Below the pieces are notes generated by a model. That model saw only the letters and a program-made list of their open reading frames with translations, searched no databases and was not told the DNA's origin. Positions 1-8,256 of a DNA stretch of 64,000 nucleotides are shown here, piece after piece. Within the stretch, counting starts at the first letter, position 1; each line of letters begins with the position of its first letter. The DNA comes from Variovorax davisae (GTDB lineage Bacteria; Pseudomonadota; Gammaproteobacteria; Burkholderiales; Burkholderiaceae_C): the NCBI RefSeq assembly GCF_030316845.1, contig NZ_JASZYS010000018.1, forward strand, positions 1-64,000. The letters run 5' to 3'. The translations under genes and the position numbers were made by a program.

Positions 1-106
1 GCACGGTGGCGATCGCCGCCGTCAGCGTCGTCTTGCCATGGTCCACGTGACCGATCGTGCCCACGTTGACGTGCGGCTTCGTGCGGGTGAATTTTCCTTT
101 TGCCAT
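1..106 (-). CDS. tuf: Elongation factor Tu, N-terminal part (cut by window edge)
   Basis: The reverse strand starts at an ATG (106-104) and reads MAKGKFTRTKPHVNVGTIGH, then VDHGKTTLTAAIATV, which is the universal EF-Tu N-terminus with the P-loop GHVDHGKT. EF-Tu is the GTPase that delivers aminoacyl-tRNA to the ribosome. Only about 35 codons lie in the window. It sits directly downstream of tRNA-Tyr, tRNA-Gly and tRNA-Thr on the same strand, the usual tRNA-tufB arrangement of proteobacteria, so it is probably co-transcribed with them. Confidence 0.97.
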   Translation of the reverse strand, partial: MAKGKFTRTKPHVNVGTIGHVDHGKTTLTAAIATV

Positions 107-180
107 TTTCTCGACTCCGAAAAATAACGAGATCAACACACTGACATGGGGTTGCAACCGGCCGGCTGCAACCCCAAAAC

Positions 181-255
<75 letters not shown>

Positions 256-294
256 GATATCAAAAAACCTGCGCTTCACGCTGACCTGGACCTC

Positions 295-368
295 TGGAGC
301 GGGAGACGGGAATCGAACCCGCGTCATTAGCTTGGAAGGCTAGGGTTCTACCATTGAACTACTCCCGC
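295..368 (-). tRNA. tRNA-Gly (anticodon TCC)
   Basis: A 74-base cloverleaf on the reverse strand with acceptor stem GCGGGAG / CTCCCGC, discriminator plus CCA (TCCA), anticodon loop with TCC reading GGA codons, and T-loop GGTTCGATTCC. It lies 39 bases upstream of tRNA-Thr and 66 bases downstream of tRNA-Tyr, presumably in one processed transcript with tuf. Confidence 0.97.
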
Positions 369-434
369 ATCGTGGCACCCACCAGGGAGCCGCAACGGTC
401 ACAGTCAAGCGCTCTGCAAAAATCCATTCATCGC

Positions 435-520
435 TGGTGGAGAGGGCTGGATTCGAACCAGCGTACTCGTAAGAGGGCAGATTTACAGTCTGCTGCCATT
501 AACCACTCGGCCACCTCTCC
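435..520 (-). tRNA. tRNA-Tyr (anticodon GTA)
   Basis: An 86-base class II tRNA on the reverse strand: acceptor stem GGAGAGG / CCTCTCC, encoded CCA, anticodon GTA in loop ACTGTAAATC, a long variable arm and T-loop GGTTCGAATCC. It is the promoter-proximal member of the tRNA-tuf transcript. Confidence 0.97.
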
Positions 521-532
521 GGCGAACCTCGG

Positions 533-561
533 AATATAGCACGAGTAGCAGGGCTGGTCGA
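533..561 (-). promoter_or_regulatory. Probable sigma-70 promoter of the tRNA-tuf operon
   Basis: On the reverse strand a -35-like TCGACC (561-556) is followed, after 17 bases, by a -10-like TATATT (538-533). Initiation about seven bases downstream would fall near 526, leaving a leader of only about five bases before tRNA-Tyr at 520. The stretch between -10 and the start is GC-rich, as expected of a stringently controlled stable-RNA promoter. Position and match are seen in the sequence; activity is inferred. Confidence 0.55.
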
Positions 562-616
562 TCGCAGGCCTTCTACCCGGGCTCATTTCCCGAGAGCCTT
601 AGATTTTCGCACGAAA

Positions 617-1339
617 TCAGGCCCCTTCTTGGCCCGACCCCCAGCTTTCTGCTTCGCGCCAAGCGCGCGCCTGGCCGAAATGGCCGCAGCCGATGAAGGG
701 CAGAGGGGGCCGCAAGGCCGACAAAGGCGAAGGATGGTTGGCCAGCAGAATTTTGTGACGATTTGTATCGATCAGCGCCCGCTTGCTCTGGGCATGGGCC
801 CCCCACAGCATGAAGACGACCGGCCGCTCGCCCTCGGTCACGTGGCGAATCACGGCGTCGGTCAGCGCCTCCCAGCCGCGCCCCGAATGGCTGGCGGCCT
901 GGCCCTCTTCCACCGTGAGGCAGGTGTTGAGCAGCAGCACGCCATGCGTGGCCCATTTCGCCAGGCTGCCGCCCGGGTTCGGAAAGGCCGGCGGCGGCGT
1001 GCCGAGGTCGCGCTGCAGCTCCTTGAAGATGTTGCGCAGCGACGGCGGCAGCGGCACGCCGGGCGCCACCGAGAAGGCGAGCCCTTCGGCCTGGCCGCGG
1101 CCGTGGTACGGGTCCTGGCCGAGGATGACGACGCGGACGTCCTCGGGCGGCGTCAGCTCGAGCGCCCGCAGCGGCTGCGGCGGAAAGATCACGGCGCCCG
1201 CATCGAGCCGCTCGCCCAGGTAGCCCCGCAGCTTGACGCCGACCGGACTGGCGAAGAAGGCGTCGACCAGCGGCTGCCAGCCCGGCGCGACCGCCCAATC
1301 GGCGGGATCGGCCGCCGCCAGTTGCCCGCCAGCGCTCAT
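617..1339 (-). CDS. ung: Uracil-DNA glycosylase, family 1
   Basis: Removes uracil from DNA as the first step of base-excision repair. The 240-residue product carries the family-1 water-activating motif GQDPYHG, the LLLNTCLTV strand and the HPSPLS DNA-intercalation motif near the C-terminus, and its length is typical. The ATG (1339-1337) overlaps the trpC stop in an ATGA, which fixes the start and makes ung the last gene of the trp transcript. Translational coupling of a repair gene to tryptophan biosynthesis is inferred from this overlap. Confidence 0.96.
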   Translation of the reverse strand: MSAGGQLAAADPADWAVAPGWQPLVDAFFASPVGVKLRGYLGERLDAGAVIFPPQPLRALELTPPEDVRVVILGQDPYHGRGQAEGLAFSVAPGVPLPPSLRNIFKELQRDLGTPPPAFPNPGGSLAKWATHGVLLLNTCLTVEEGQAASHSGRGWEALTDAVIRHVTEGERPVVFMLWGAHAQSKRALIDTNRHKILLANHPSPLSALRPPLPFIGCGHFGQARAWREAESWGSGQEGA

Positions 1340-2136
1340 CTGAACAGCTCGGCCAGCGCCTCGCCCGGCTCGTCCGCCCGCATGAAGGTCTCGCCGACCA
1401 GGAAGGCGTGGATGCCGGCGGCGCGCAGCCGGGCCACCTCGTCGCGCGTCGCGATGCCCGATTCGGTCACCAGCAGGCGATCGGCCGGCACCTGGGCCCG
1501 CAGGTCGAGCGTGGTCTGCACCGACACCTCGAAGGTGCGCAGGTTGCGGTTGTTGATGCCGATCAGCGGCGTGCGCAGCTTCAGGGCGCGCTCGAGTTCG
1601 GCGCCGTCGTGCGCTTCCACCAGCACTGCCATGCCGAGCCCGGCCGCGACGGCTTCGTAGTCGCGCATCTGGGCATCGTCGAGGCAGGCGACGATCAGCA
1701 GGATGGCGTCGGCACCCATCGCGCGCGACTCGTAGACCTGGTAGGGGTCGACGATGAAATCCTTGCGCAGCACCGGCAGCTCGCAGGACGCCCGGGCCTG
1801 CTTCAGGTAGTCGACCCCGCCCTGGAAGAACTGGCGGTCGGTCAGGACCGAGAGGCAGGCGGCGCTGACCTGGCCGTCGCCCTCGGCGTAGCTTTGCGCG
1901 ATGTCGGCCGGGATGAAATCGGCGCGCAGCACGCCCTTGCTCGGGCTCGCCTTCTTGACCTCGGCGATCACCGCGGCGGCGCCGGCGTCGATCTTGGCGC
2001 GCAGGGCGCCGACGAAGTCGCGCGTCAGCACGCGGCTCTCGGCATCGAAGCGCACCGACTCCAACGGGCTTTTCTTCTTGGCGGCGGCGATCTCCTCGCG
2101 CTTGACGGCGACGATCTTGTCCAGGGTGTTCGACAT
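1336..2136 (-). CDS. trpC: Indole-3-glycerol phosphate synthase
   Basis: Converts carboxyphenylaminodeoxyribulose phosphate to indole-3-glycerol phosphate in tryptophan synthesis. The 266-residue TIM barrel shows EVKKASPSKG, LTDRQFFQGG, VLRKDFIVDPYQV, LVEAHDG, IGINNRNL and VTESGI, which cover the family active-site Lys, Glu and Asn residues. It is monofunctional, without a fused TrpF domain. The ATG lies 14 bases after the trpD stop, and its own stop overlaps ung by four bases. Confidence 0.97.
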   Translation of the reverse strand: MSNTLDKIVAVKREEIAAAKKKSPLESVRFDAESRVLTRDFVGALRAKIDAGAAAVIAEVKKASPSKGVLRADFIPADIAQSYAEGDGQVSAACLSVLTDRQFFQGGVDYLKQARASCELPVLRKDFIVDPYQVYESRAMGADAILLIVACLDDAQMRDYEAVAAGLGMAVLVEAHDGAELERALKLRTPLIGINNRNLRTFEVSVQTTLDLRAQVPADRLLVTESGIATRDEVARLRAAGIHAFLVGETFMRADEPGEALAELFR

Positions 2137-2150
2137 GTTCCGGGTTCTCC

Positions 2151-3176
2151 TCAGGCCGCCGCGGTGGCGGCAGCGAATTCGGCCAGCTTGGCCTTGGCCG
2201 CACCGGTGTCGAGCGCGGCGCGCGCCCGCACGACCCCGGCGGCGATCGAGTCGCTGACGTTGGCCGCGTACAGCGCGGCGGCGGCGTTCAGCACCACGAT
2301 GTCGCGCGCCGGGCCCGGCTGGTTGTCGAGCACGTCGAGCAGCATCGCCTTCGACTGCTCCGGGGTCTCGACGCGCAGGCTGCGGTTGCTCGACATCGAG
2401 AAGCCGAAATCCTCCGGGTGCAGCTCGTACTCGCGCACCTCGCCGTCCTTCAGTTCGCCGACCATGGTGGCGGCGCCGAGCGAGACCTCGTCCATGCCGT
2501 CGCGGCCGTAGACCACCAGCGCATGCTCGGCGCCCAGGCGCTGCAGCGCCCGCACCTGGATGCCGACCAGGTCGGCGTGGAACACGCCCATCAGGATGTT
2601 GGGCGCGCCGGCCGGGTTGGTCAGCGGGCCGAGGATGTTGAAGATGGTCTTGATGCCGAGCTCCTTGCGCACCGGGGCCACGTTCTTCATCGCCGGATGG
2701 TGGTTCGGCGCGAACATGAAGCCGATGCCGACGTCGGCGATGCACTTGGCGATCTGCTCGGGCTTCAGGTTGATGTTGATGCCCAGCGACTCGAGCACGT
2801 CGGCGCTGCCGGACTTGCTGCTGACGCTGCGCCCGCCATGCTTGCTGACCTTGGCGCCGGCCGCGGCGGCGACGAACATGGTGCAGGTCGAGATGTTGAA
2901 GGTGTGGGAGCCGTCGCCACCGGTGCCGACGATGTCGACCAGGTTCGTCGTGTCCTTGACCGGCACCTTGGTCGCGACTTCGCGCATCACCTGCGCGGCG
3001 GCGGTGATCTCGCCGATGGTCTCCTTCTTGACGCGCAGGCCGGTGATCAGCGCCGCCATCATCACGGGCGAGCATTCGCCGCTCATGATGAGGCGCACGA
3101 TGTGCAGCATTTCGTCGTGGAACACCTCGCGGTGCTCGACGGTGCGCTGCAGGGCTTCCTGGGGAGTGATGGGCAT
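2151..3176 (-). CDS. trpD: Anthranilate phosphoribosyltransferase
   Basis: Transfers phosphoribosyl from PRPP to anthranilate. The 341-residue product has the nucleoside-phosphorylase-like fold with the PRPP loop VGTGGDGSHTFNIST, KHGGRSVSSKSGSADVLE, and FAPNHHPAMKNVAPVRKELG, all near full conservation for TrpD. It starts at ATG 3176, 19 bases after lysE, and is followed 14 bases later by trpC. It is not fused to TrpG as in enterobacteria. Confidence 0.98.
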   Translation of the reverse strand: MPITPQEALQRTVEHREVFHDEMLHIVRLIMSGECSPVMMAALITGLRVKKETIGEITAAAQVMREVATKVPVKDTTNLVDIVGTGGDGSHTFNISTCTMFVAAAAGAKVSKHGGRSVSSKSGSADVLESLGININLKPEQIAKCIADVGIGFMFAPNHHPAMKNVAPVRKELGIKTIFNILGPLTNPAGAPNILMGVFHADLVGIQVRALQRLGAEHALVVYGRDGMDEVSLGAATMVGELKDGEVREYELHPEDFGFSMSSNRSLRVETPEQSKAMLLDVLDNQPGPARDIVVLNAAAALYAANVSDSIAAGVVRARAALDTGAAKAKLAEFAAATAAA

Positions 3177-3195
3177 GGTGTGTGTCTCTCTGGTT

Positions 3196-3852
3196 TCAGT
3201 GGGGAGCGGGCGCAGCCAGCGGCGCGTCGGTGAGCGCGAGCCGCAGGCCGAAGCCGACGAACAGCGCGCCGGCGCCGCGCTGCAGCCAGTGCATGCCGCG
3301 CTGGACCAGGCCGACGCGGCGCGCGGTCCAGCCGGCCGCGAGCGCCCACGCCACGTTGACGAAGATCGCGTTGAAATTGAACAGCACGCCCAGCAGGAAG
3401 AAGGCGAGCGCCTTGTCGTCGGTGCCCGGCGCGATGAACTGCGGCACGAAGGCCAGGAAGAACAGCGCCACCTTGGGGTTCAGGGCGTTGGTCCAGAAGC
3501 CGCCGAGGAACACGCTCTTCGCGCTCGCCGGGCCGGCCGCGGCCAGCGCCGGCGCGGCGCCGGAAGGCCGGGCAAACAGCATCCGCACGCCGACCCACAG
3601 CAGGTAGGCCGCACCAACCCACTTGAGCACCGTGAAGGCGGTGCTGGAGGCGGCCATCAGCGCGCTCAGGCCCAGCGCCGCGGCGATGATGTGGACGAAG
3701 CAGCCGGCGGTGATGCCGAAGCCCGCGAGGATGCCGGCGCGCACGCCCGAGCGCAGCGAATGGCTCACGATGTAGAGCACGTCGGGCCCCGGCGTGAGGT
3801 TCAGCAGCAGGCCGGCGGCGACGAACAGCAGCAGGGAATGGGCGTCAGGCAT
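3196..3852 (-). CDS. LysE/RhtB-family amino-acid exporter
   Basis: A 218-residue inner-membrane protein with about six hydrophobic segments and the LysE-family N-terminal signature LTPGPDVLYIVSHSLRSG. Members export amino acids such as lysine, threonine or homoserine; the substrate cannot be read from sequence. Its start overlaps the ltaE stop by eight bases and trpD follows after 19 bases, so it is embedded in the trp operon. Coupling to a threonine aldolase makes a threonine or glycine-related substrate possible, but this is inference. Confidence 0.88.
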   Translation of the reverse strand: MPDAHSLLLFVAAGLLLNLTPGPDVLYIVSHSLRSGVRAGILAGFGITAGCFVHIIAAALGLSALMAASSTAFTVLKWVGAAYLLWVGVRMLFARPSGAAPALAAAGPASAKSVFLGGFWTNALNPKVALFFLAFVPQFIAPGTDDKALAFFLLGVLFNFNAIFVNVAWALAAGWTARRVGLVQRGMHWLQRGAGALFVGFGLRLALTDAPLAAPAPH

Positions 3853-4903
3853 GGAAGAAGCTCCGGATCGCGCCGACGGCCCGGTCGATGCCGGCCGCGT
3901 CGACGTCCAGATGGGTGGCGAAGCGCAACCGGTAGAGGCCGGTGGCGAGCACGCCGTGTTCCTTCAGATGGGCCAGCAGATCGGCCGAGCGCGAACGTGC
4001 CGCGCCCGTCAGGTCGACGAACAGCAGGTTGGTCTGCGGCGCCTCGACCTGCAGGCCGTCGATGTCTTGCAGGCCCTCGGCCAGCCGCCGTGCCAGCGCA
4101 TGGTCGTCGGCCAGGCGATCGACATGGTGGTCGAGCGCGTAGGCCGCGGCCGCGGCCAGCAGCCCGGCCTGTCGCATGCCGCCGCCCGCCATCTTGCGGA
4201 TACGGTGGGCGCGCGCGATGAACTCGCGCGAACCGCACAGCGCCGAGCCGACCGGCGCGCCCAGGCCCTTGCTGAAGCAGACCGACACGCTGTCGAAGCA
4301 GCCGGCGATCCGCCGCGCCTCGGCGCGCACCTCGGTGCCGAGCGTGGCCGCCTGCGCGGTGGCGGCGTTGAAGAGCCGGGCGCCGTCGAGGTGGCGCGCC
4401 AGGCCCTTGCGCTGCGCGAGTTGGGTGGCCTGCTCCACGTAGGCGAAGGGCAGCAGCTTGCCGCCCAGCGTGTTCTCGAGCGCCAGCAGCCGGGTGCGCG
4501 CGAAGTGCGCGTCGTCGGGCTTGATGGCGGCCTCGATCGCGTCCAGCGCCAGCGTGCCATCGGGCTGGTGGTCGAGCGGCTGCGGCTGCACGCTGCCGAA
4601 CACCGCCGCGCCGCCGCCTTCCCAGCGGTAGCAGTGCGCCTGCTGGCCGACGATGTATTCGTCACCGCGCTGGCAGTGCGAGAGGATCGCGCAGAGGTTG
4701 CTTTGCGTGCCGGTGGGCACGAACAGCGCCGCCTCGAAGCCCAGCAGCTCGGCGATCTGCCGCTGCAGCGCGTTGACGCTCGGGTCGTCGGCGAACACGT
4801 CGTCGCCGAGCGGTGCCGCGAGCATGGCGGCGCGCATGGCGTCGGTCGGCTGGGTCACGGTGTCGCTGCGCAGGTCGACGACCTTGGACGAGGGATGGCT
4901 CAT
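3845..4903 (-). CDS. ltaE: Low-specificity L-threonine aldolase
   Basis: PLP enzyme that cleaves threonine or allo-threonine to glycine and acetaldehyde. The 352-residue protein starts VVDLRSDTVTQPTDAMRAAM and has GDDVFADDPSVNALQ, FVPTGTQSNL, HLDGARLFNA and the PLP-lysine motif SVCFSKGLGAPVGSALCG. The ATG lies five bases after the trpG stop, and its stop overlaps lysE. The placement between trpG and trpD is unusual for the function, but the spacing indicates one transcript. Confidence 0.93.
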   Translation of the reverse strand: MSHPSSKVVDLRSDTVTQPTDAMRAAMLAAPLGDDVFADDPSVNALQRQIAELLGFEAALFVPTGTQSNLCAILSHCQRGDEYIVGQQAHCYRWEGGGAAVFGSVQPQPLDHQPDGTLALDAIEAAIKPDDAHFARTRLLALENTLGGKLLPFAYVEQATQLAQRKGLARHLDGARLFNAATAQAATLGTEVRAEARRIAGCFDSVSVCFSKGLGAPVGSALCGSREFIARAHRIRKMAGGGMRQAGLLAAAAAYALDHHVDRLADDHALARRLAEGLQDIDGLQVEAPQTNLLFVDLTGAARSRSADLLAHLKEHGVLATGLYRLRFATHLDVDAAGIDRAVGAIRSFFHA

Positions 4904-4908
4904 TCGCG

Positions 4909-5493
4909 TCACTCCAGGAAGTTCTTGAGCATCGCGTGGCCATGCTCGGTGAGGATCGATTCGGGGTGGAACTGCACGCCTTCGACACGCACCGCATGGG
5001 CGAAGCCGGTGTGGCGCACGCCCATGATCTCGCCGTCGTCGGTCCAGGCGGTGAGCGCCAGCGCCTCGGGGCAGGAGGCGCGCTCGATCGCCAGCGAGTG
5101 GTAGCGGTTGACGCTGAACTTCTCGGGCAGGCCGGCGAAGACGCCCTCGCGCGTGGTCGTGATCTGGCTGACCTTGCCGTGCATCAGCTGCTGGGCACGG
5201 ATGATCCGGCCGCCGAAGGCGGCGCCGATCGCCTGGTGCCCGAGGCAGACGCCGAGGATCGGCAGCTGGCCCGCGAAGGCCTGGATCGCCGCCACCGAGA
5301 CGCCCGCCTCGGCCGGCGAGCACGGCCCCGGCGAGACCACCAGCCGGTCGACGCCCCCGGCGATGCGCGCCTGCAGGCCTTCGAGCGTGATCTCGTCGTT
5401 GCGATGCACCTCGACCTCGGCGCCGAGCTCGCCGAAATACTGCACCAGGTTGTAGGTGAAGCTGTCGTAGTTGTCGATCATCAGGAGCTTCAT
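4909..5493 (-). CDS. trpG: Anthranilate synthase component II (glutamine amidotransferase)
   Basis: Provides ammonia to TrpE by hydrolysing glutamine. The 194-residue class I amidotransferase has the N-terminal LLMIDNYDSFTYNLVQY, oxyanion strand SPGPCSPAEAG, nucleophile LGVCLGHQAIG and the catalytic His-Glu in GVQFHPESI. Sequence alone cannot exclude a dual role as PabA for folate synthesis. The start codon overlaps the GxxExxY gene stop by four bases, and ltaE begins five bases after its stop. Confidence 0.97.
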   Translation of the reverse strand: MKLLMIDNYDSFTYNLVQYFGELGAEVEVHRNDEITLEGLQARIAGGVDRLVVSPGPCSPAEAGVSVAAIQAFAGQLPILGVCLGHQAIGAAFGGRIIRAQQLMHGKVSQITTTREGVFAGLPEKFSVNRYHSLAIERASCPEALALTAWTDDGEIMGVRHTGFAHAVRVEGVQFHPESILTEHGHAMLKNFLE

Positions 5494-5879
5494 GGCTTGA
5501 CTCCGATCCGGTGCACGCCCTTGACCACGGGGAACACGTTGAAGTTGATCAGGAGGCCCAGCCGCAGGCCCGACAGGCGCACGGCGGCCTGGGCCTGCGC
5601 GCGGTGCAGGTCGTTGAGCGCGTCGACCGCCCTGACCTCGACCACCACCGACTGCTCGACCACGAAGGCCGCGCGGCAGACCTCGCCGAGCGAACGGCCC
5701 TTGTAGCTGGCGTCGACCGGCACGTTGCGCTGGAAGCCGATCTCGCGCTCGGCGAGTTCGATCTCGAGAGCGGCCGCGTAGACCGCTTCGGGCAGGCCGG
5801 TGCCCAGCACCCGCTGCACCTCGACCGCGGCACCGATGATCTCGTGGGAGAAGTCGTTGTTGTTGTCTTCGGTGCTCAT
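5490..5879 (-). CDS. GxxExxY-family protein (PD-(D/E)XK superfamily), probably catalytically degenerate
   Basis: A 129-residue protein with the family signature G28-L-P-E31-A-V-Y34 (the GxxExxY pattern) and the typical C-terminal block HRAQAQAAVRLSGLRLGLLINF. The family belongs to the PD-(D/E)XK nuclease-like group (TIGR04256/PF13366 by recollection). The usual acidic residue of the RADxxVE strand appears to be Ala71 (CRAAFVVE), and the E-x-K pair reads E81-V-R83, so nuclease activity is doubtful. It sits between trpE and trpG with four-base overlaps on both sides and is therefore translated with them. Its function is unknown. Confidence 0.85.
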   Translation of the reverse strand: MSTEDNNNDFSHEIIGAAVEVQRVLGTGLPEAVYAAALEIELAEREIGFQRNVPVDASYKGRSLGEVCRAAFVVEQSVVVEVRAVDALNDLHRAQAQAAVRLSGLRLGLLINFNVFPVVKGVHRIGVKP

Positions 5880-7378
5880 TCCAGGCCTTCCTCGACCAGC
5901 TCGGCAGCGCGCAGCAAGGCCCGCGCCTTGGCCTCGGTCTCTTTCCATTCGAGTTCGGGCACCGAGTCGGCCACCACGCCGGCCGCGGCCTGCACGTGGA
6001 GCATCTGGTCCTTGACGATGCCGGTGCGGATCGCGATCGCGACGTCCATGTCGCCGGCATAGCTGATGTAGCCGCAGGCGCCGCCGTAGAGGCCGCGCTT
6101 GGTCGGCTCGAGCTGGTCGATCAGCTCCATCGCATGCACCTTGGGCGCGCCCGTGAGGGTGCCGGCCGGGAAGGTGGCCTTGAGCACGTCGATCGCGGCC
6201 ATGCCGTCCTTGAGCGTGCCTTCGACATTGCTCACGATGTGCATCACGTGGCTGTAGCGCTCGACCGCGAAGGCCTCGGTCACCTTCACCGTGCCGGTCT
6301 TGGCGATGCGGCCGATGTCGTTGCGCGCCAGGTCGATCAGCATCACGTGCTCGGCGCGCTCCTTGGGGTCGTTGATGAGCTCGACCTCGGCCGCGCGGTC
6401 GAGCTCGGGCGAGGCGCCGCGCGGCCGGGTGCCGGCCAGCGGGCGGATGGTGATCTTCTGCTCGCCCTCGCCGGTGTGCTCCTGGCGCACCAGGATCTCG
6501 GGCGAGGCGCCCACCACGTGGAAATCGCCCAGGTGGTAGTAGTACATGTAGGGCGACGGATTCAACGAGCGCAGCGCGCGGTACAGCGACAGCGGCGACT
6601 CGGTGTAGCGCTTGCTGATGCGCTGGCCGACCTGCACCTGCATGAAGTCGCCGGCCGCGATCAGCTCCTTGGCGCGCTCGACCGCCGCCAGGTAGTCGGC
6701 CTTGGCGAAGCTGCGCTGCGCCGGGTGCGCCTGGCTCGCCTTCACCTGCGGCGCGCTGACCGAGTACTTGAGCTGGTCGCGCAGTTCGCGCAGCCGGCGC
6801 TTGGCGTTGGCATAGGCCTCGGGCTGGGCCGGGTCGGCGTAGACGATCAGGTAGAGCTTGCCCGAGAGGTTGTCGATCACCGCCAGCTCTTCGCACTGCA
6901 GCAGCAGGATGTCGGGGCAGCCCAGGGTGTCGGGCGGGCAGCTCTGCTCGAGCTTCTTCTCGATGTGGCGCACGGTGTCGTAGCCGAAGTAGCCAGCCAG
7001 GCCGCCGCAGAAGCGCGGCAGGCCCGGACGCAGCGCCACCTTGAAACGCTGTTGGTAGGCCGCAACGAAATCGAGCGGGTTGCCATGGGCTTTTTCCACG
7101 ACTTGGCCGTCCGTTACAACCTCGGTGAGGGCGTCGGCGCCGAAGCCGCTGGCCCGCAGCAGCGTGCGCGCCGGCAGGCCGATGAAGCTGTAGCGGCCGA
7201 AGCGCTCGCCGCCGACCACCGATTCGAGCAGGAAGCTGTGCTTGCCGCTGTCCTTGGTGTAGGCCAGTTTGAGATAGAGGGACAGCGGCGTTTCGAGGTC
7301 GGCGAAGGCCTCGACCATCAGCGGGATGCGGTTGTAGCCCTGCGCGCTGAGGCTCTTGAATTCGAGTTCGGTGATCAC
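5876..7378 (-). CDS. trpE: Anthranilate synthase component I
   Basis: Converts chorismate to anthranilate with ammonia from TrpG. The 500-residue chorismate-binding enzyme shows GDFMQVQVGQRI, SPSPYMYYYHLGDFHVVGASPE, IRPLAGTRPRG, ELINDPKERAEHVMLIDLARND and FPAGTLTGAPKVHAMELI. I chose the GTG at 7378 (VITELEFKSLS) because a GGAGA ribosome site lies eight bases upstream; the in-frame upstream extension is rich in Arg/Pro and unlike TrpE. No Trp-rich leader peptide was found upstream. Confidence 0.95.
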   Translation of the reverse strand: MITELEFKSLSAQGYNRIPLMVEAFADLETPLSLYLKLAYTKDSGKHSFLLESVVGGERFGRYSFIGLPARTLLRASGFGADALTEVVTDGQVVEKAHGNPLDFVAAYQQRFKVALRPGLPRFCGGLAGYFGYDTVRHIEKKLEQSCPPDTLGCPDILLLQCEELAVIDNLSGKLYLIVYADPAQPEAYANAKRRLRELRDQLKYSVSAPQVKASQAHPAQRSFAKADYLAAVERAKELIAAGDFMQVQVGQRISKRYTESPLSLYRALRSLNPSPYMYYYHLGDFHVVGASPEILVRQEHTGEGEQKITIRPLAGTRPRGASPELDRAAEVELINDPKERAEHVMLIDLARNDIGRIAKTGTVKVTEAFAVERYSHVMHIVSNVEGTLKDGMAAIDVLKATFPAGTLTGAPKVHAMELIDQLEPTKRGLYGGACGYISYAGDMDVAIAIRTGIVKDQMLHVQAAAGVVADSVPELEWKETEAKARALLRAAELVEEGLE

Positions 7379-7662
7379 GGGTGGGGTCTCCGTCGGCCAG
7401 CGGACGCTTCGATGGTCGCTGGCGGGGTCATTCTGGTTGGCCGGTTCAGGTGAACCGAAGGCCGCGGGCGCACGGCGTGCGCCGTGCAATCAGACAGGCA
7501 ACGACGATGGCGTGCGCCAAGGCCAGGCTCCCCGGCTGCCTTGACCTGTCTGAGTGACGTTGTGAATGAACATGGAATCGGGAGTTTAGCCCAGGGACAA
7601 GGCGCATACAAAAAGATACATTGGGGCTCTTTAAGAAATCCCTGCGTCCCACGGAGACCCTG

Positions 7663-8256
7663 ATGCCTTCCTTCGACCTGCGGCGCCTGCTCGCGCTGTC
7701 CACCCTTGCCCTCGCGTCGCTCGCGGCATCGGCCGCCCAGGTCGACGTCGCGGGCGTCAAGCTCGACGACCAGATCGACCTGCGCGGCAGCAAGCTGCTG
7801 CTGAACGGCGCCGGCGTGCGCTACAAGGCCGTCTTCAAGGTCTACACCGCCGGGCTCTACCTGGGCAAGAAGGCCGACACCGTCGAGGAGGTGCTGGCCG
7901 CGCCGGGGCCGAAGCGCGTGACCATCACCATGCTGCGCGACATCGACGCCAACGAACTCGGCAAGCTGTTCACGCGCGGGGTCGAGGACAACTCGCCCAA
8001 GAGCGAGATGTCGCAGCTGATCCCCGGCCTGCTGCGCATGGGCCAGATGTTCGCCGACCAGAAGCAGCTGAAGGCGGGCGACAGCTTCACCGTCGACTGG
8101 ATTCCGGGCAGCGGCAGCCTGGTGACGGTGCGCGGCGTGCCGCAGGGCGAGCCGATCAAGGAGCAGGCCTTCTTCAATGCGCTGCTGCGCATCTGGATCG
8201 GGCCGTCGCCGGCCGACTACAAGCTCAAGGACGCGCTGCTCGGCAAGTCATCCTGA
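7663..8256 (+). CDS. Secreted chalcone-isomerase-like protein
   Basis: A 197-residue protein with a signal peptide (MPSFDLRRLLALSTLALASL, cut probable after ASAA) and a chalcone-isomerase-like domain: GVKLDDQIDLRGSKLLLNGAG, YKVFKVYTAGLYLGKKA-like strand, and KEQAFFNALLRIWIG near the end. Bacterial members of this family (chalcone isomerase-like, PF16036) are periplasmic and of unclear function. ATG 7663 is preceded by GGAGA. It is divergent from trpE, and its last 40 bases overlap the 3' end of gph on the other strand. Confidence 0.85.
   Translation: MPSFDLRRLLALSTLALASLAASAAQVDVAGVKLDDQIDLRGSKLLLNGAGVRYKAVFKVYTAGLYLGKKADTVEEVLAAPGPKRVTITMLRDIDANELGKLFTRGVEDNSPKSEMSQLIPGLLRMGQMFADQKQLKAGDSFTVDWIPGSGSLVTVRGVPQGEPIKEQAFFNALLRIWIGPSPADYKLKDALLGKSS

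Noticed and set aside
7379..7662. Possible trp leader peptide and attenuator upstream of trpE
   Set aside because: No short reading frame with adjacent Trp codons and no hairpin followed by a T-run was found on the minus strand.
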